In this document: one piece after another, positions 1-9,190 of the stretch
Numbering within the stretch: the first letter of the stretch is position 1
Layout: every line of letters begins with the position of its first letter
Source: Funneliformis mosseae
Lineage: Eukaryota; Glomeromycota; Glomeromycetes; Glomerales; Glomeraceae
Assembly: GCA_910592005.1 (NCBI GenBank)
Contig: CAJVPP010002151.1
Coordinates: 1 to 16,110, forward strand
DNA: 16,110 nucleotides
Direction of reading: 5' to 3'
Notes under the pieces: model-generated
Told to the model about the DNA's origin: nothing
Database searches by the model: none
Seen by the model: the letters and a program-made list of their open reading frames with translations, nothing else
Position numbers and translations under genes: made by a program

Positions 1-1559
1 TCATTACAATTAAAAAAATAAAGCTTTCTTGCAGCAAATTATTAAATATTAGGATTAATTAGATGGTTCTTTGTTAAATATTTTATAAAAATGCATGAAG
101 TGAAGAACTTTTTCTATCCAAATCACGGGTTTATAAAAAAAATTATTTCGATATAAAATTATTACAATCATGTGACGCCAATTGGTCTTTTAAGTTTAAA
201 ACGTTTATTGGGTACACATTATATAGGTATATAAATTCTAACAGTCCGATTAATCAACATTACAAGACTCAGCATGGTTATCTCAGTCTGATGGTGGCCA
301 AGCCTTATTAAAATTTATTCAGTCTGCATAAAAAATTCGCATGACTGCACTTAAAAAGATCGTCGGACTGGAAAAAAGAGGTTTTTTTAATCTTGTCGGA
401 ACTTTCGTTTGGAATTATTTTTATCATGTTCGGAGGGATATTTTGACCCACTGCTAAAAAAATGTTATACAACTTCCCATTTAATATTTCTTACAATAAA
501 TATATCGTTATTTGACGTGAAGGATTTTGAGACAATAAAATAAACATGATCGGTATTTACCATTAAAAAAAATTCTTGTACCTTTTAATTTTTTTTATTT
601 CGTTTCTAAAAAATAATTTATGAAACATTTTTTTTTTTTTATCTTATTGTCGTTGTTTTCGATCTCCAACTATTTATAAACAATTTAAATCTGATTACTG
701 ATATGAAACAATTCTATTCAAATATAATGATACTAGGTTTTGAAAAACAATAAGAGTAAATCAATAATAAAAAATATATATAATCATAAAATATTTCAAA
801 TATAACACATTCCAATAGAAAAACAATTAATTATAATCAGTCCTAGTCCTAAATTTATTCTATTTTCATTTTGGACTAATTCATAAGTCATAAATTATTA
901 ACACTTACGATAGTTTACTAACAATAATATCCAAATGAAAATGAAGAAATAATGAGGATATAATCATTTTGTTAATTGTATTATTATATTTAACTTTCTT
1001 TGCTGTAACACACTCTTTTTAATTTTCTACGTCTCTCTTATACGTAGTTTCAAAAATTTAAGCAATAAGAGCACAAGACCCTTCGTCCATTTAATTTTGA
1101 GCTGAGAGTTATCGCATTCATAATTTTCGCTAGTGATAATATTAGATTCCTCAATAAAGAGTGTACCGCAGCTAACACTGTGGAGAACAAAAAATAGGAA
1201 TATTAAGTTCGGGCAAAGAATATCATGTTTATGTGATTGTTAAATTTCCTTCATCCCCTCTAAAATTGTCGGAGGTTAAGTGTAATATGTAGTTGTAAGC
1301 TAAGTTATCTCAAAGGATTTGACCAATTTGTTGCATAGACATAATCGTCGAACATTATTGATTTGCATGTGAGCATCATTCATAACTTGTGTTGAATTCA
1401 TGATTAAATTCGAGATTATGAATTCATATAATAAGATAACAAAAGTAATCAGGATTGATCCTATCAATTTTCATCGTCAATCCAATCTAAATATATAATT
1501 AGCTGAACAAAGTATTTCATATAATTAATTATCGCATCCAATAAATGGATCCGTTTAAA
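1..1559. other. Non-coding AT-rich region, no gene recognised
   Basis: No open reading frame of useful length and no splice-connected exon set could be built on either strand. The stretch contains homopolymer A/T runs (for example the T run near 630-640) and scattered TATA-like sequences. It also has a possible long-range stem between 242-255 and 358-370, and an inverted repeat built of two TGAATTCAT-type arms near 1394-1426. None of these proves a function. It could be intergenic sequence or very old transposon debris. Confidence 0.6.
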
Positions 1560-2140
1560 GCATTTAGATTAGCGCCAATTCTTGTAACATGAAATTCTAA
1601 AATGATTTTATTTTTTATTTTTATTTTTACATTGTAAATATATTTGTCAAGACAAAAAAAAATCCAATATAAATTTCTGTTTAAGTTTATGAAAAGATTC
1701 TTTTAGCAAAACTTATAAGCATTGTGTAAAAATGATGTCTGGGAAAATCTAAACAAATGACATCTATAATATCTAATCCACACGCGTACTTTATTTTCGC
1801 AAAGCTGAAGACGTGAAGGCTGCTTTGTTGAATAATAATCTAACAATGGACGTTAAACGTCCGTCTTGAGTGAACTGATTCTAAAAAGAAAGTTCTATGC
1901 TATTTGTTCTTCTGCGCATCATAATGCCTAGGCGTAATAGAATTTATTTATAAAGGGTATATATTTATAAGCATAACGAAAGTTTCTATTAACTATATTG
2001 TACATACAATAATGCATTTATGATTTACGTCATGTAATATTACATCACATTAAAAATTCAACTGTTCACAATTCTTAACAATGGTTTTAGTTTATTTATT
2101 TTATTTTATTTTTATTAAATCCATAACTATTATTATTCTC
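1560..2140 (+). repeat. Tandem duplication copy 1, left part (upstream of the LINE)
   Basis: This block begins with GCATTTAGATTAGC (1560-1573), which recurs at 11061-11074. It shares further islands in the same order with 11061-11245: TTCTTGTAACATGAAAT, TTCTTTTAGCAAA.CTTATAAGCATT, CACAATTCTTAA (2067-2078 and 11181-11192) and AAATCCATA. Relative to copy 2 it has about 100 extra bases after position 1600 and about 320 extra bases between roughly 1745 and 2066, so either copy 1 gained or copy 2 lost sequence. The extra part contains a perfect 15-nt palindrome at 1848-1862. The block continues on the far side of the LINE at 10867-11056. Confidence 0.75.
2127..2140 (+). repeat. Target-site duplication of the LINE, left copy
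   Basis: CTATTATTATTCTC lies immediately before the T run that is the LINE poly(A) tail in the opposite orientation. The identical 14 nt occur at 10853-10866, immediately beyond the 5' end of the element. A further TTT is shared but merges with the poly(A) run, so the true duplication may be 14 to 17 bp. The length is typical of target-primed reverse transcription. Confidence 0.88.
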
Positions 2141-2154
2141 TTTTTTTTTTTTTT
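2141..2154 (-). other. LINE poly(A) tail (T run on plus strand)
   Basis: Fourteen uninterrupted T on the plus strand mark the 3' end of the minus-strand LINE. They directly abut the left target-site duplication. About 100 nt of 3' UTR separate the run from the ORF2 stop codon at 2257-2259. Confidence 0.85.
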
Positions 2155-2864
2155 AACGATGTGGCACTGCCAGTAACTTTACTAAATTTATACAAAAGAA
2201 ATACAATGTAAATCAAATAAATCTAGACTAAGTACTAGCTATCCCCTGTAGTTATATTATAAACCCGTTTGAATCGACCGATAATTTTCTTCCTCCTCCA
2301 ACAAATCCATTAAGTTTATACCTAATGAAAATTGCTATCTGCAAAAGAAGAAAAAGAAAGAGTCAGTGCCTATCTAAAAATCCGTAAAGGTGTAGCCGAA
2401 TTTATTTGCCAGATATATCTAAGTTTTCCAATTGTATGTAGGAATTGATGTCTTTTCGTGTCTCAAGAATGAACTGACACCTTGTTTAGTCTTATCTTTA
2501 ATTGTGATACCTAATGAACGTCCTTTTGCTATCATTAGATTGCAACAGAATTTCCAAACATCATCGAATAGTTTTTGTTGAAAAACTATTAAGGATTGAA
2601 TGATGATTGAGAAATATTGATCTTTATTCCTAGTAATTTTATGGACTATGTCTACTAAAGAAGAAGGAATGAGAGATCAAATAATATTGATGTAACTATC
2701 TGATCTAGATGAAGGGGCGGCAAGGATGTCATTTAGAATGTCTAGTAATTCTGGAAGAAATTCAGCGAGTTTAGAAACATTCAATTCTGTGAGGCAATAT
2801 GTTAAGTCATCTTTGGTGGTTTGAATAACATCTTGTAGTTTTGTTATGTAGGCAGGACAGGTTC

Positions 2865-2925
2865 AGAGATGTGCAAAAGTTTCTGTAGCCTAATCACAGC
2901 CTATACAACACCAATGTTTATACAA
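2865..2925 (-). pseudogene. C-terminal CCHC-type (zf-RVT-like) motif of LINE ORF2
   Basis: The minus strand reads HWCCIGCD, a TAG stop, ATETFAHL, a TGA stop and TCPAY. Reading through the two stops gives C-x2-C-x8-H-x3-C. This spacing is typical of the small zinc-binding segment downstream of RNase H in fungal LINE ORF2 proteins. The stops are easily explained as CAG to TAG and TGG to TGA. Confidence 0.75.
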
Positions 2926-3364
2926 ATCAGGCTGTAGTATAGATAATCTTGATAGGGTATATAATTCATTAACAAAATTTTTATAATGAAAGTTTTGAGT
3001 TTGCAAGAGGCAAATGAGGTAGTAAGAGAGGATGAATTTAAGAAGAATAAAGACCAAATGGCAGACCAATTGATGGAATGATTGCTATTGAGATATCTGA
3101 TGTGACAATTTCTGTTTAGATCAAGAAAGTTGCAGAAAGTTTTTGCAGAAAGTTTTTACTGAAAATAGTTATTTGAAGAAACTCTGAATAGATATTTTAA
3201 CTGATACATTATTGAAAGTAAAAATAAGGTCAGAAAGAGGAATATTGTTCAATATATAGATAAGAGGATGAGCGTTACATCTAACTTTGGTTAATTAATT
3301 AGTAATATCGTTAAAGTAATCACCAGTATGTGCTTGTGAAAATGTATTTTAAGGTTCAGTACAT

Positions 3365-3690
3365 TTACTGTATATTTAATAAGATGCCAAATAGAGTAGT
3401 TGGATATCTTTTCAAATTTTCTAGGAGAAGATCATTGTTTGAAACATATTTAGAGAATCCATAGATCGTAATCTGACTGTCTGAAAAAATATTGATGGAA
3501 GAAGAGTGTGATAATAATAATAAAGCAATGAAGAGGGTATATATTTCAATACGTGTTAACGAAGGCCAGTTTATCAATGAGGCTTTGAATGAGTGATGGT
3601 TATTAGAGGAATCAATATAAATCTATCCCAATTCCATTTACATGATTCTGCTTTGAAGAGATTAAAGAACCATCAGTATAAAATATTAGA
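3365..3690 (-). pseudogene. RNase H domain of LINE ORF2 (broken)
   Basis: The first catalytic Asp is in FYTDGS at 3666-3683. After several stops and a frameshift an open stretch (3577-3365) reads NWPSLTRIEIYTLFIALLLL, with the Glu-containing helix, and then NIFSDSQ with the next conserved Asp. The order TDGS, E helix, SDSQ is the RNase H type I signature. No convincing intact C-terminal His/Asp block could be read. The domain supports a LINE lineage that retains its own RNase H. Confidence 0.85.
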
Positions 3691-4989
3691 AATGTATTAT
3701 CAGTGAGTATTATTTGTAAAGATTTGAGCTTAATTAGAGTTGATAAGGGAAAAAATATTATGTCAAATGAATTGGTTGATAGGGAAACAAGAGGTTGTTT
3801 TGCAAAATAAGAGGCAAAGTAAGAGAGGTAGGCTACTCTTAAGATTTTATCAGGTAACTGTTTTAGTTAATTTTTTAGAGTATAAGATTGCTTAGGAACT
3901 AAATCAACTTGAAAACTCTGTTTATAGAAATTACAAATGTACAAGTGCCAAAATGAACGTGAATAGAGGAAAGGTTGTACCTAGTATATTTAAAAAGTTA
4001 GCTGACATAATCATTATTTATAAAGCATACATAATATTGATAGACAAGTTGATTATCAATCAGATTTTTATTGATGATTTGACCAAATGAAGGGGTGTTG
4101 ATTGTTGGATTTTATAAAGCAATAAATTTCTTTTTACAGTTATTCAAAAGAGGTAAATTAACTATAAATTCATATTGAGGTAGAGGAGAAACTAATCTAA
4201 ATTCTGGTTTAAGGAGTCACTAGATATTGTTTTTTAAAATAATGTCTACTAATTTTTTGAAAAAAGTGTATGATCCAAAGTATTTAGAGCGATAATTGAA
4301 ATTTTTAAACAAAAAGTCAGTTATTGTAATCAGATAGTAATCTGAAGTAGAAATTAATTGATCTAGATAGAATAAATTATAATTAGTCAAGATTTTTTTG
4401 AAAGAGACGAAAACTTTATAAGAAAAAAGTTTTGCAATAAAGTGAGTTTCTCCTTTAATTTTATTAGTGAGAAGAAGACAAGCAATGAATGAAAGTTTAG
4501 AAGAAGTAAACTTGATAAGTAAAAGGAAAATGCTAATTAGATTTTATAAGAAAGTCTTTCGAATAGGCAGGATCAAAAATCAAGAGAAGAGGTAGCAAGG
4601 AAATATTGGGATTGGAGTTAAAAGAGTCTTATAATAGATGGTGATATTTTTATAAATAGTAGAATTAGTGAACTAATATAAAAGAGTAGTAGAAAGAGAT
4701 TTAATTTATAATGATCAGAAATCATTCAAATTGTAGAATTATTTGAAGTTTAAAAGAACATTAGGAAGGATAAAAATAAATTTCTTGAATAAAGAACGAA
4801 TAGGTACAAAAAGGAAAAGATATTCTTATTACGATAAGGGTGTTAATTGCATACAATATTCTAATAGTAGACAAAGCACTATGTTTATAATATAAGAAAT
4901 CTGTTTATCTGTTAAAGGTTTATAATGTATTAGAAAAACAAAATGATTAATATTAAAGGCGAGTTATTTTTTGATAAAAATTAGTGTGC

Positions 4990-6710
4990 ATTTACTATTG
5001 ATCTAGACTCTAAAAAAGCGTACAGATCTAATTTCTAGTTCAATATTGATTGTAAATGAACTGAATTTGAGAGGGATTGGTGTGGTATCTGAAGATTTAG
5101 TCATCAATAGTTTAGATTTATTTTTATTAAGTGCTGATCTTATAAGATTATAGAATTCTTCAGCAACTTCAAGAATAGATTCCAAGTCTTGTTTTGAACT
5201 AGCAATCCAGTTGGTATCATCTATAAAAACAAGTGAAGAAATACTAGAAAATAGAGAACTGGTAGCTATAGTAGTTAAGTTAGAAGTTTAAGTGTAATTA
5301 ATAGTATATCCTTTGTTTAACAGGATAACTTCATAAAGGAAAGGATCTAAATAAATACATCAAAACAAGAGTGATATAACTTCTTCTTAATCAATACTAA
5401 TTTTTACATCATAGTAATCTGAAGTCTGTGCTGTAAAAATAGCATTCTTTCTTGTAGTGAAAAGATTAATTAAAAGGTCAATAGCTGATTGTAGAACTTT
5501 GATGTGATTGAGAATGAGGTAAAGAAACTTTAAGTCTACTTTTTAAAGAGATCTTGAAGTAAGATTTAAATTTCTTTTTTATTATCTATTACATCTTCAA
5601 GTAACATATTAATAATTTTGATAGATGCTTCAGTTAATCCACTAGATAGACCTGCGAAATTTTTACCTCGTAATATATTGTATTTGGTAAGTATAATGAA
5701 GAGTCTGTTGGTAATAATCTTGATAATGCCTTTTTGACAAGTTTCCAATAAAGTGATAGGTCTGGTCTTTGTTATGTCACATTTCCAATCTATGGTATCA
5801 GCGTTGAAAATTTGCCTTAGAAAAATGATTTACAAAGTCATTAGATTTAATTTTATGTAGATCATATTAAGAAAGATCTTGATCAATGTATTACATTAGA
5901 AAATCAGGCTAATTTATTTAATTTAAAGGATTTATAAAATTCACCTGATTTGCCTATTTCTTCTGTATTTTCTATACAGTCTGTTTATTTTATTTACTCT
6001 ATTTCATCTGTAATTTCTTAACGTCTGTAATTTATTTTATTTCTTTATTATTTTTATAGTTTATATTATTTTTGTTATTTTATTATATTTAAGTATATTT
6101 TTATTGAAACATATATCTATATTTAGTTAATTTATAGCATAATAATTAGTTAGCTATAGCAAAGTCATTTAGTATAAATAGAATAACCTTTTGCTTAAGT
6201 TGTAAATTAACTCAGTTGTAAGTTTATAAATCTATACAAACTACATTTTTCTTCAACGTTGTTTTTCACCTAGGATTGTTATAATACCTTACACTAACTT
6301 GCTATTAAGTTCATCATTACAAGTTCGACTAACATATTTTAAATTCTAAGACGTGATAAATTGCTGAGTTGATTTAAGTATAATAAATACCTGTAAGATT
6401 TAGAGAAAATCCTAAGGTCAGAAACTCCAACGTATAGAATCAGCTACTGCAGCCTTTCAACTTAGATATTAAGATAAATGAAAATAAACCTGGTGACAAT
6501 AGGCTTTAGGATAGAGTAAATATAAGTAATTTTCCATTTATTTAGAATATCACCTAGGGTAAAGCACATACAGATAAGTTTTTAGAGTAATTGTTAAAGT
6601 TTATCACCTAAATGTGAAAGCATTTTATTAGAAATTCCTAAAAGACCAGAAGTTTTATTATTAGGAAGTGATTTGAAGACAGCAATCCATTCATTATATG
6701 TAGGTGGTTA
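4990..6710 (-). pseudogene. Reverse transcriptase domain of LINE ORF2 (split by an insertion)
   Basis: The fingers block EWIAVFKSLPNNKTSG is encoded at about 6690-6640, followed by KWKITYIYSILKP ending near 6503. A 706-bp insertion follows, after which the protein resumes as IDWKCDITKTRPITLLET (from about 5796). Next come the FAGLSSGLTEASIKIIN block (5655-5600) and the motif-A QDL with its Asp at 5551-5553. A decayed PQG-type block follows, where a stop and Glu replace Gln-Gly, then CIYLDPFLYEV. The catalytic FIDD box is at 5216-5227, followed by TNWIAS. The open stretch 5185-5003 covers the thumb side, ending RSVRFFRV where relatives have a Gly. The catalytic aspartates survive, but frameshifts and stops between blocks abolish function. 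Confidence 0.9.
5793..6498 (+). mobile_element. LTR-like insertion (~706 bp) nested in the LINE
   Basis: The RT reading frame breaks after KP at 6503 and resumes with IDW at 5796. The sequence between matches no LINE domain. The insert begins TGGTATCAG and ends GGTGACA (TG...CA) and contains a TATAAATAG box at 6173-6181 in plus orientation. It has no coding sequence, which suggests a solo LTR. A clean 4-6 bp target-site duplication is not evident (flanks ATCTA and ATAGG; only a short TA-containing overlap), so a DNA element with a TA target is a possible alternative. The outermost ends are weakly similar when inverted. Confidence 0.55.
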
Positions 6711-7589
6711 TATTAAATTTAAGTAATGTAATTTATTTACGTAATCTCTAAGATTGAATTGATCAATCTATCTAAAAGACATTAGTGGAGCAGGTGAGGA
6801 GGGAAGAGCGAAATTTTAAAAATAATTAATAGTAGTACTTTTAATATCATCTAGATTGATTGTAAAATGATTTATAAAGGTATTCCTATCTTTGATAAGT
6901 AGGCGATCTAACACAATAAAAAGGCTTTGTTCTGTTTAAAATTAAGTCAATCATTTTGAAAGGGTTATTTTAAAGATTGTCACATCTTTTGTTAATAAAG
7001 ATTTTGATAACTTTTTCTTTGATATATTAAATATCAATTTGAGTAAGAGCAGAGAGTGATTTGTGAATGTCCTTTAGCTATTTCTTGACATTATAGACAT
7101 TAGAAGCATCTAAAGAGGGAGGAAGAGTGACAGTGAGAAGTTTAACCACTAAGACTAATTTGTTTACAGCTAATTTAATAACTTACCAGTCAATAGCATT
7201 AGGTCAGATTTGTTGTTGAATAAAAGTTTTTTTAAATTTCAATAAAAATGAAGCAACTTTGCAGGTGCTAATAAGAGTGTTAGGTTATTCAAAAGGATGT
7301 TTATGGTATTATTAAGGAAAAATCCAAATTTGAGGGACACAACTGCAATTTGCTGCAAGAATAGCAGTCTTTATTTGGATATACAGGATATTCATATTAG
7401 TTTTATTGCTAGAGAGGCTATTAAAATGATCAAAATTGTGATAGCAATAATAAAGATTGGTATACACGGTAAATTTAGTTCATTTAGCATTATTCATTAC
7501 TTTTAAATTGGAGATCTGCCTTTTATTTTGTAAGTTACGAGATCTGGCAGATTGCTATTTACGAAAATCAGAGAAAAAAGCAAAAATGA

Positions 7590-8290
7590 TTTTATGATCT
7601 GAAGAATAAAGGTTAGAAGTGTTAATATAAGAAAATAAAATTCTGAGATAATATTGGGTGAAGCAAAAATAATGTTGATTCAGAAACTATAGAGCCCTAA
7701 ATTGTATATTAGTTGAGGTATATTATGACATATATCATAAAAGTCGAGAAAATTTAGAGCAAAAAGTTTTTGATAGAATTTCATTTGCTAATGAATTGAT
7801 TTTTCATTACATACAAGTGACCAATATATATCTAGATTAGTATTAAAGTCACTTAGAATTATAGTTCTGAAGTCAGACTTAAGTCTTTCTTTGACATAAT
7901 TAATAATTTCTTTGTGTAATTTCAAATGTTCTTTCTTAATTCACATTTCAGTAAAAGCATATAAGTAGATGCAAAAGATTTTAAGCTTAACATTGCCTGC
8001 TAAATACAGATCAACGTAAATAAATCTGTTGTGATTTAGAAATGCTTTTTGAATATAAATTGCCTAAGATTTTTTGATAAGGATGTCAATACCAGCATAC
8101 AGGTTAATGTTGTTACTCTAATATAAAGTATAAGTGGGATCAGATAAATTACAAAAAGTTTAGTCTGCTTTGTGTCAAGTTTTTGTAAGACCTACAAAAT
8201 CAGTGTTGAAATCTAAGAAAAAATCATTGATAAATTGATTTTTAATTAAACATTGAAGAGAATTAATGTTGTGTATAGCAAATGTGATAG
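7590..8290 (-). pseudogene. APE-type endonuclease domain of LINE ORF2 (broken)
   Basis: Conserved APE blocks are visible in order. The first is the TFAIHNINSL block (about 8255-8285) with the metal-binding Asn. The second is GLTKT followed by TGA at 8175-8192, where the family has an acidic residue and Trp (GLTETW), so the catalytic Glu and the Trp are both lost. The third is ILSDFNTN near 7840-7860, normally GDFN. The fourth is a remnant of the RIDYI block, read as a stop followed by INIIFASPNI. The last is the SDHKII block, with SDH at 7594-7602, intact but in another frame because of a frameshift just upstream. Most changes are single G-to-A transitions in coding orientation. The domain is catalytically dead. 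Confidence 0.88.
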
Positions 8291-8360
8291 TAGGGGCAGA
8301 TGATGATATATTATTTTGTTAAAATAATATCATAGGTATATCATTATTAGTATTAGAAAG

Positions 8361-8379
8361 ATTATTATTATTATTATTA
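8361..8379. repeat. ATT trinucleotide microsatellite
   Basis: About six ATT units. Read on the minus strand they are AAT codons and encode the Asn run at the proposed N-terminus of LINE ORF2. Confidence 0.7.
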
Positions 8380-8659
8380 ATCATAATTAAAGATAAAGGT
8401 TAAGGGTGAGGGAGTTATGTACATTCTTATTGGCAAGGATAGTGATTTGAGTTATTGCCTCTTTGAGTTATTTATAAAGATTTTTAATAATAGCATTTTT
8501 ATTCATCTATGTATTCTTAAAGTTTAGAATCGATAGGTTTAGAAGTAAAGGAGTTATTTTTATAAGATGATGAGTTGGCGACATGAGTGCATTTTTTTTG
8601 ATTGAAATTTAAGATCAAGTTATGAGATGCAGATTTAGAGGAATTAAAGCTCTGAATGA

Positions 8660-9190
8660 TTTGGATTAATCCAAAAATTTTCGGTTTGGATCAACTTCAG
8701 TTTAGTTTCAGATTGCAAAAATTTCAATCTGAAAATTTTCAGTTCAATTCAGATTTTTTTTGGATTATAAATCTAATCTGAACTGAACCAAAAATTTCAG
8801 ATTAATTTGAAATTTCAGATTATTTAGAATAATGAAATTATCATTTCAAACAAATGATAAAAGGATCGTTCAATTAGAATGATTGAAGTTATTGTTCTAA
8901 ATGAACGATAAGAAAATCATTCAATTGAAACAATAAAATTATTGTTTTAAATGAATGATAAGAAAATTGTTCATTTAGAATGATTGAAGTTATTATTCTA
9001 AACGAATGATAAGAAAATTATTCAATTGAAATGATTAAATTATCATTCTAAAAGAACAATAAAAGAATCATTTTAAATGATCCAAAATTTCAGATTAATC
9101 TGAAATTTTCAGTTCAATTCAGATTTTTACTGGTTTACAGTTTGGTTCAGTTTCAGATTGGCCTATAATCTGAACTGAACTGAACTGTTT
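8660..9190. mobile_element. Repeat element (~530 bp) inserted in LINE ORF1
   Basis: Its composition differs sharply from the surrounding LINE. It is built of AATCTGAACTGAACC-type motifs and their complements, flanking a central tandem array. The segment at 8729-8758 is nearly repeated at 9100-9128 (CTGAAATTTTCAGTTCAATT...). The right arm holds a hairpin pairing 9146-9159 with 9167-9179, and ends in TGAACTGAACTGAACTG. LINE ORF1 coding stops on one side and resumes on the other. Boundaries are approximate, no clear target duplication was found, and no protein is encoded. It is a non-autonomous repeat or satellite-bearing MITE-like element. Confidence 0.6.
8821..9072. repeat. Five-unit ~50-bp tandem array with alternating subunit types
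   Basis: Units are 8821-8870 (50), 8871-8921 (51), 8922-8971 (50), 8972-9022 (51) and 9023-9072 (50). Each contains a TTCTAAA.GAA.GATAAGAAAAT-like core. Units 2 and 4 share AGAATGATTGAAGTTATT, while 3 and 5 share CAATTGAAA and AAATTAT, so the array grew as a ~101-bp dimer. Unit junctions carry short palindromes such as TTCAATTGAA. There are no unique spacers, so this is not a CRISPR array. Confidence 0.8.

Larger units (their letters stand above)
2257..8384 (-). pseudogene. LINE ORF2 polyprotein remnant: endonuclease, reverse transcriptase, RNase H
   Basis: A likely start is the ATG at 8384, which opens onto an Asn run encoded by an ATT microsatellite (8361-8379) shortly before the endonuclease. 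The final in-frame stop is the TAA at 2257-2259. Without the 706-bp insertion at 5793-6498 the remnant is about 5.4 kb, near 1800 codons. The C-terminal ~200 codons (about 2800 to 2257) read almost openly, with only a few stops (for example at the TGA preceding SLIPSSLVD and the TAG after IPTYNWKT). Domains in order are APE endonuclease (about 8290-7590), linker, RT (about 6710-4990), connection, RNase H (about 3690-3365) and a C-x2-C-x8-H-x3-C motif (about 2925-2865). An active copy would nick target DNA, copy its own RNA at the nick and degrade the RNA strand. This copy cannot, because stops and frameshifts interrupt every domain. Confidence 0.9.

Noticed and set aside
272..300. tRNA A-box-like sequence (TATCTCAGTCTGATGG)
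   Set aside because: No B box of the GGTTCGAATCC type follows at the right distance and no cloverleaf could be drawn.
3120..3160. Short tandem repeat of GCAGAAAGTTTTT
   Set aside because: Only two units inside the decayed LINE; ordinary slippage, not a feature in its own right.
7297..7506. Plus-strand 69-codon open frame
   Set aside because: It lies inside the minus-strand LINE ORF2 linker region, has no recognisable motif and is best explained as a shadow frame.
8821..9072. CRISPR-like regular repeat
   Set aside because: Units are directly contiguous and diverged, with no unique spacers, and the context is eukaryotic.
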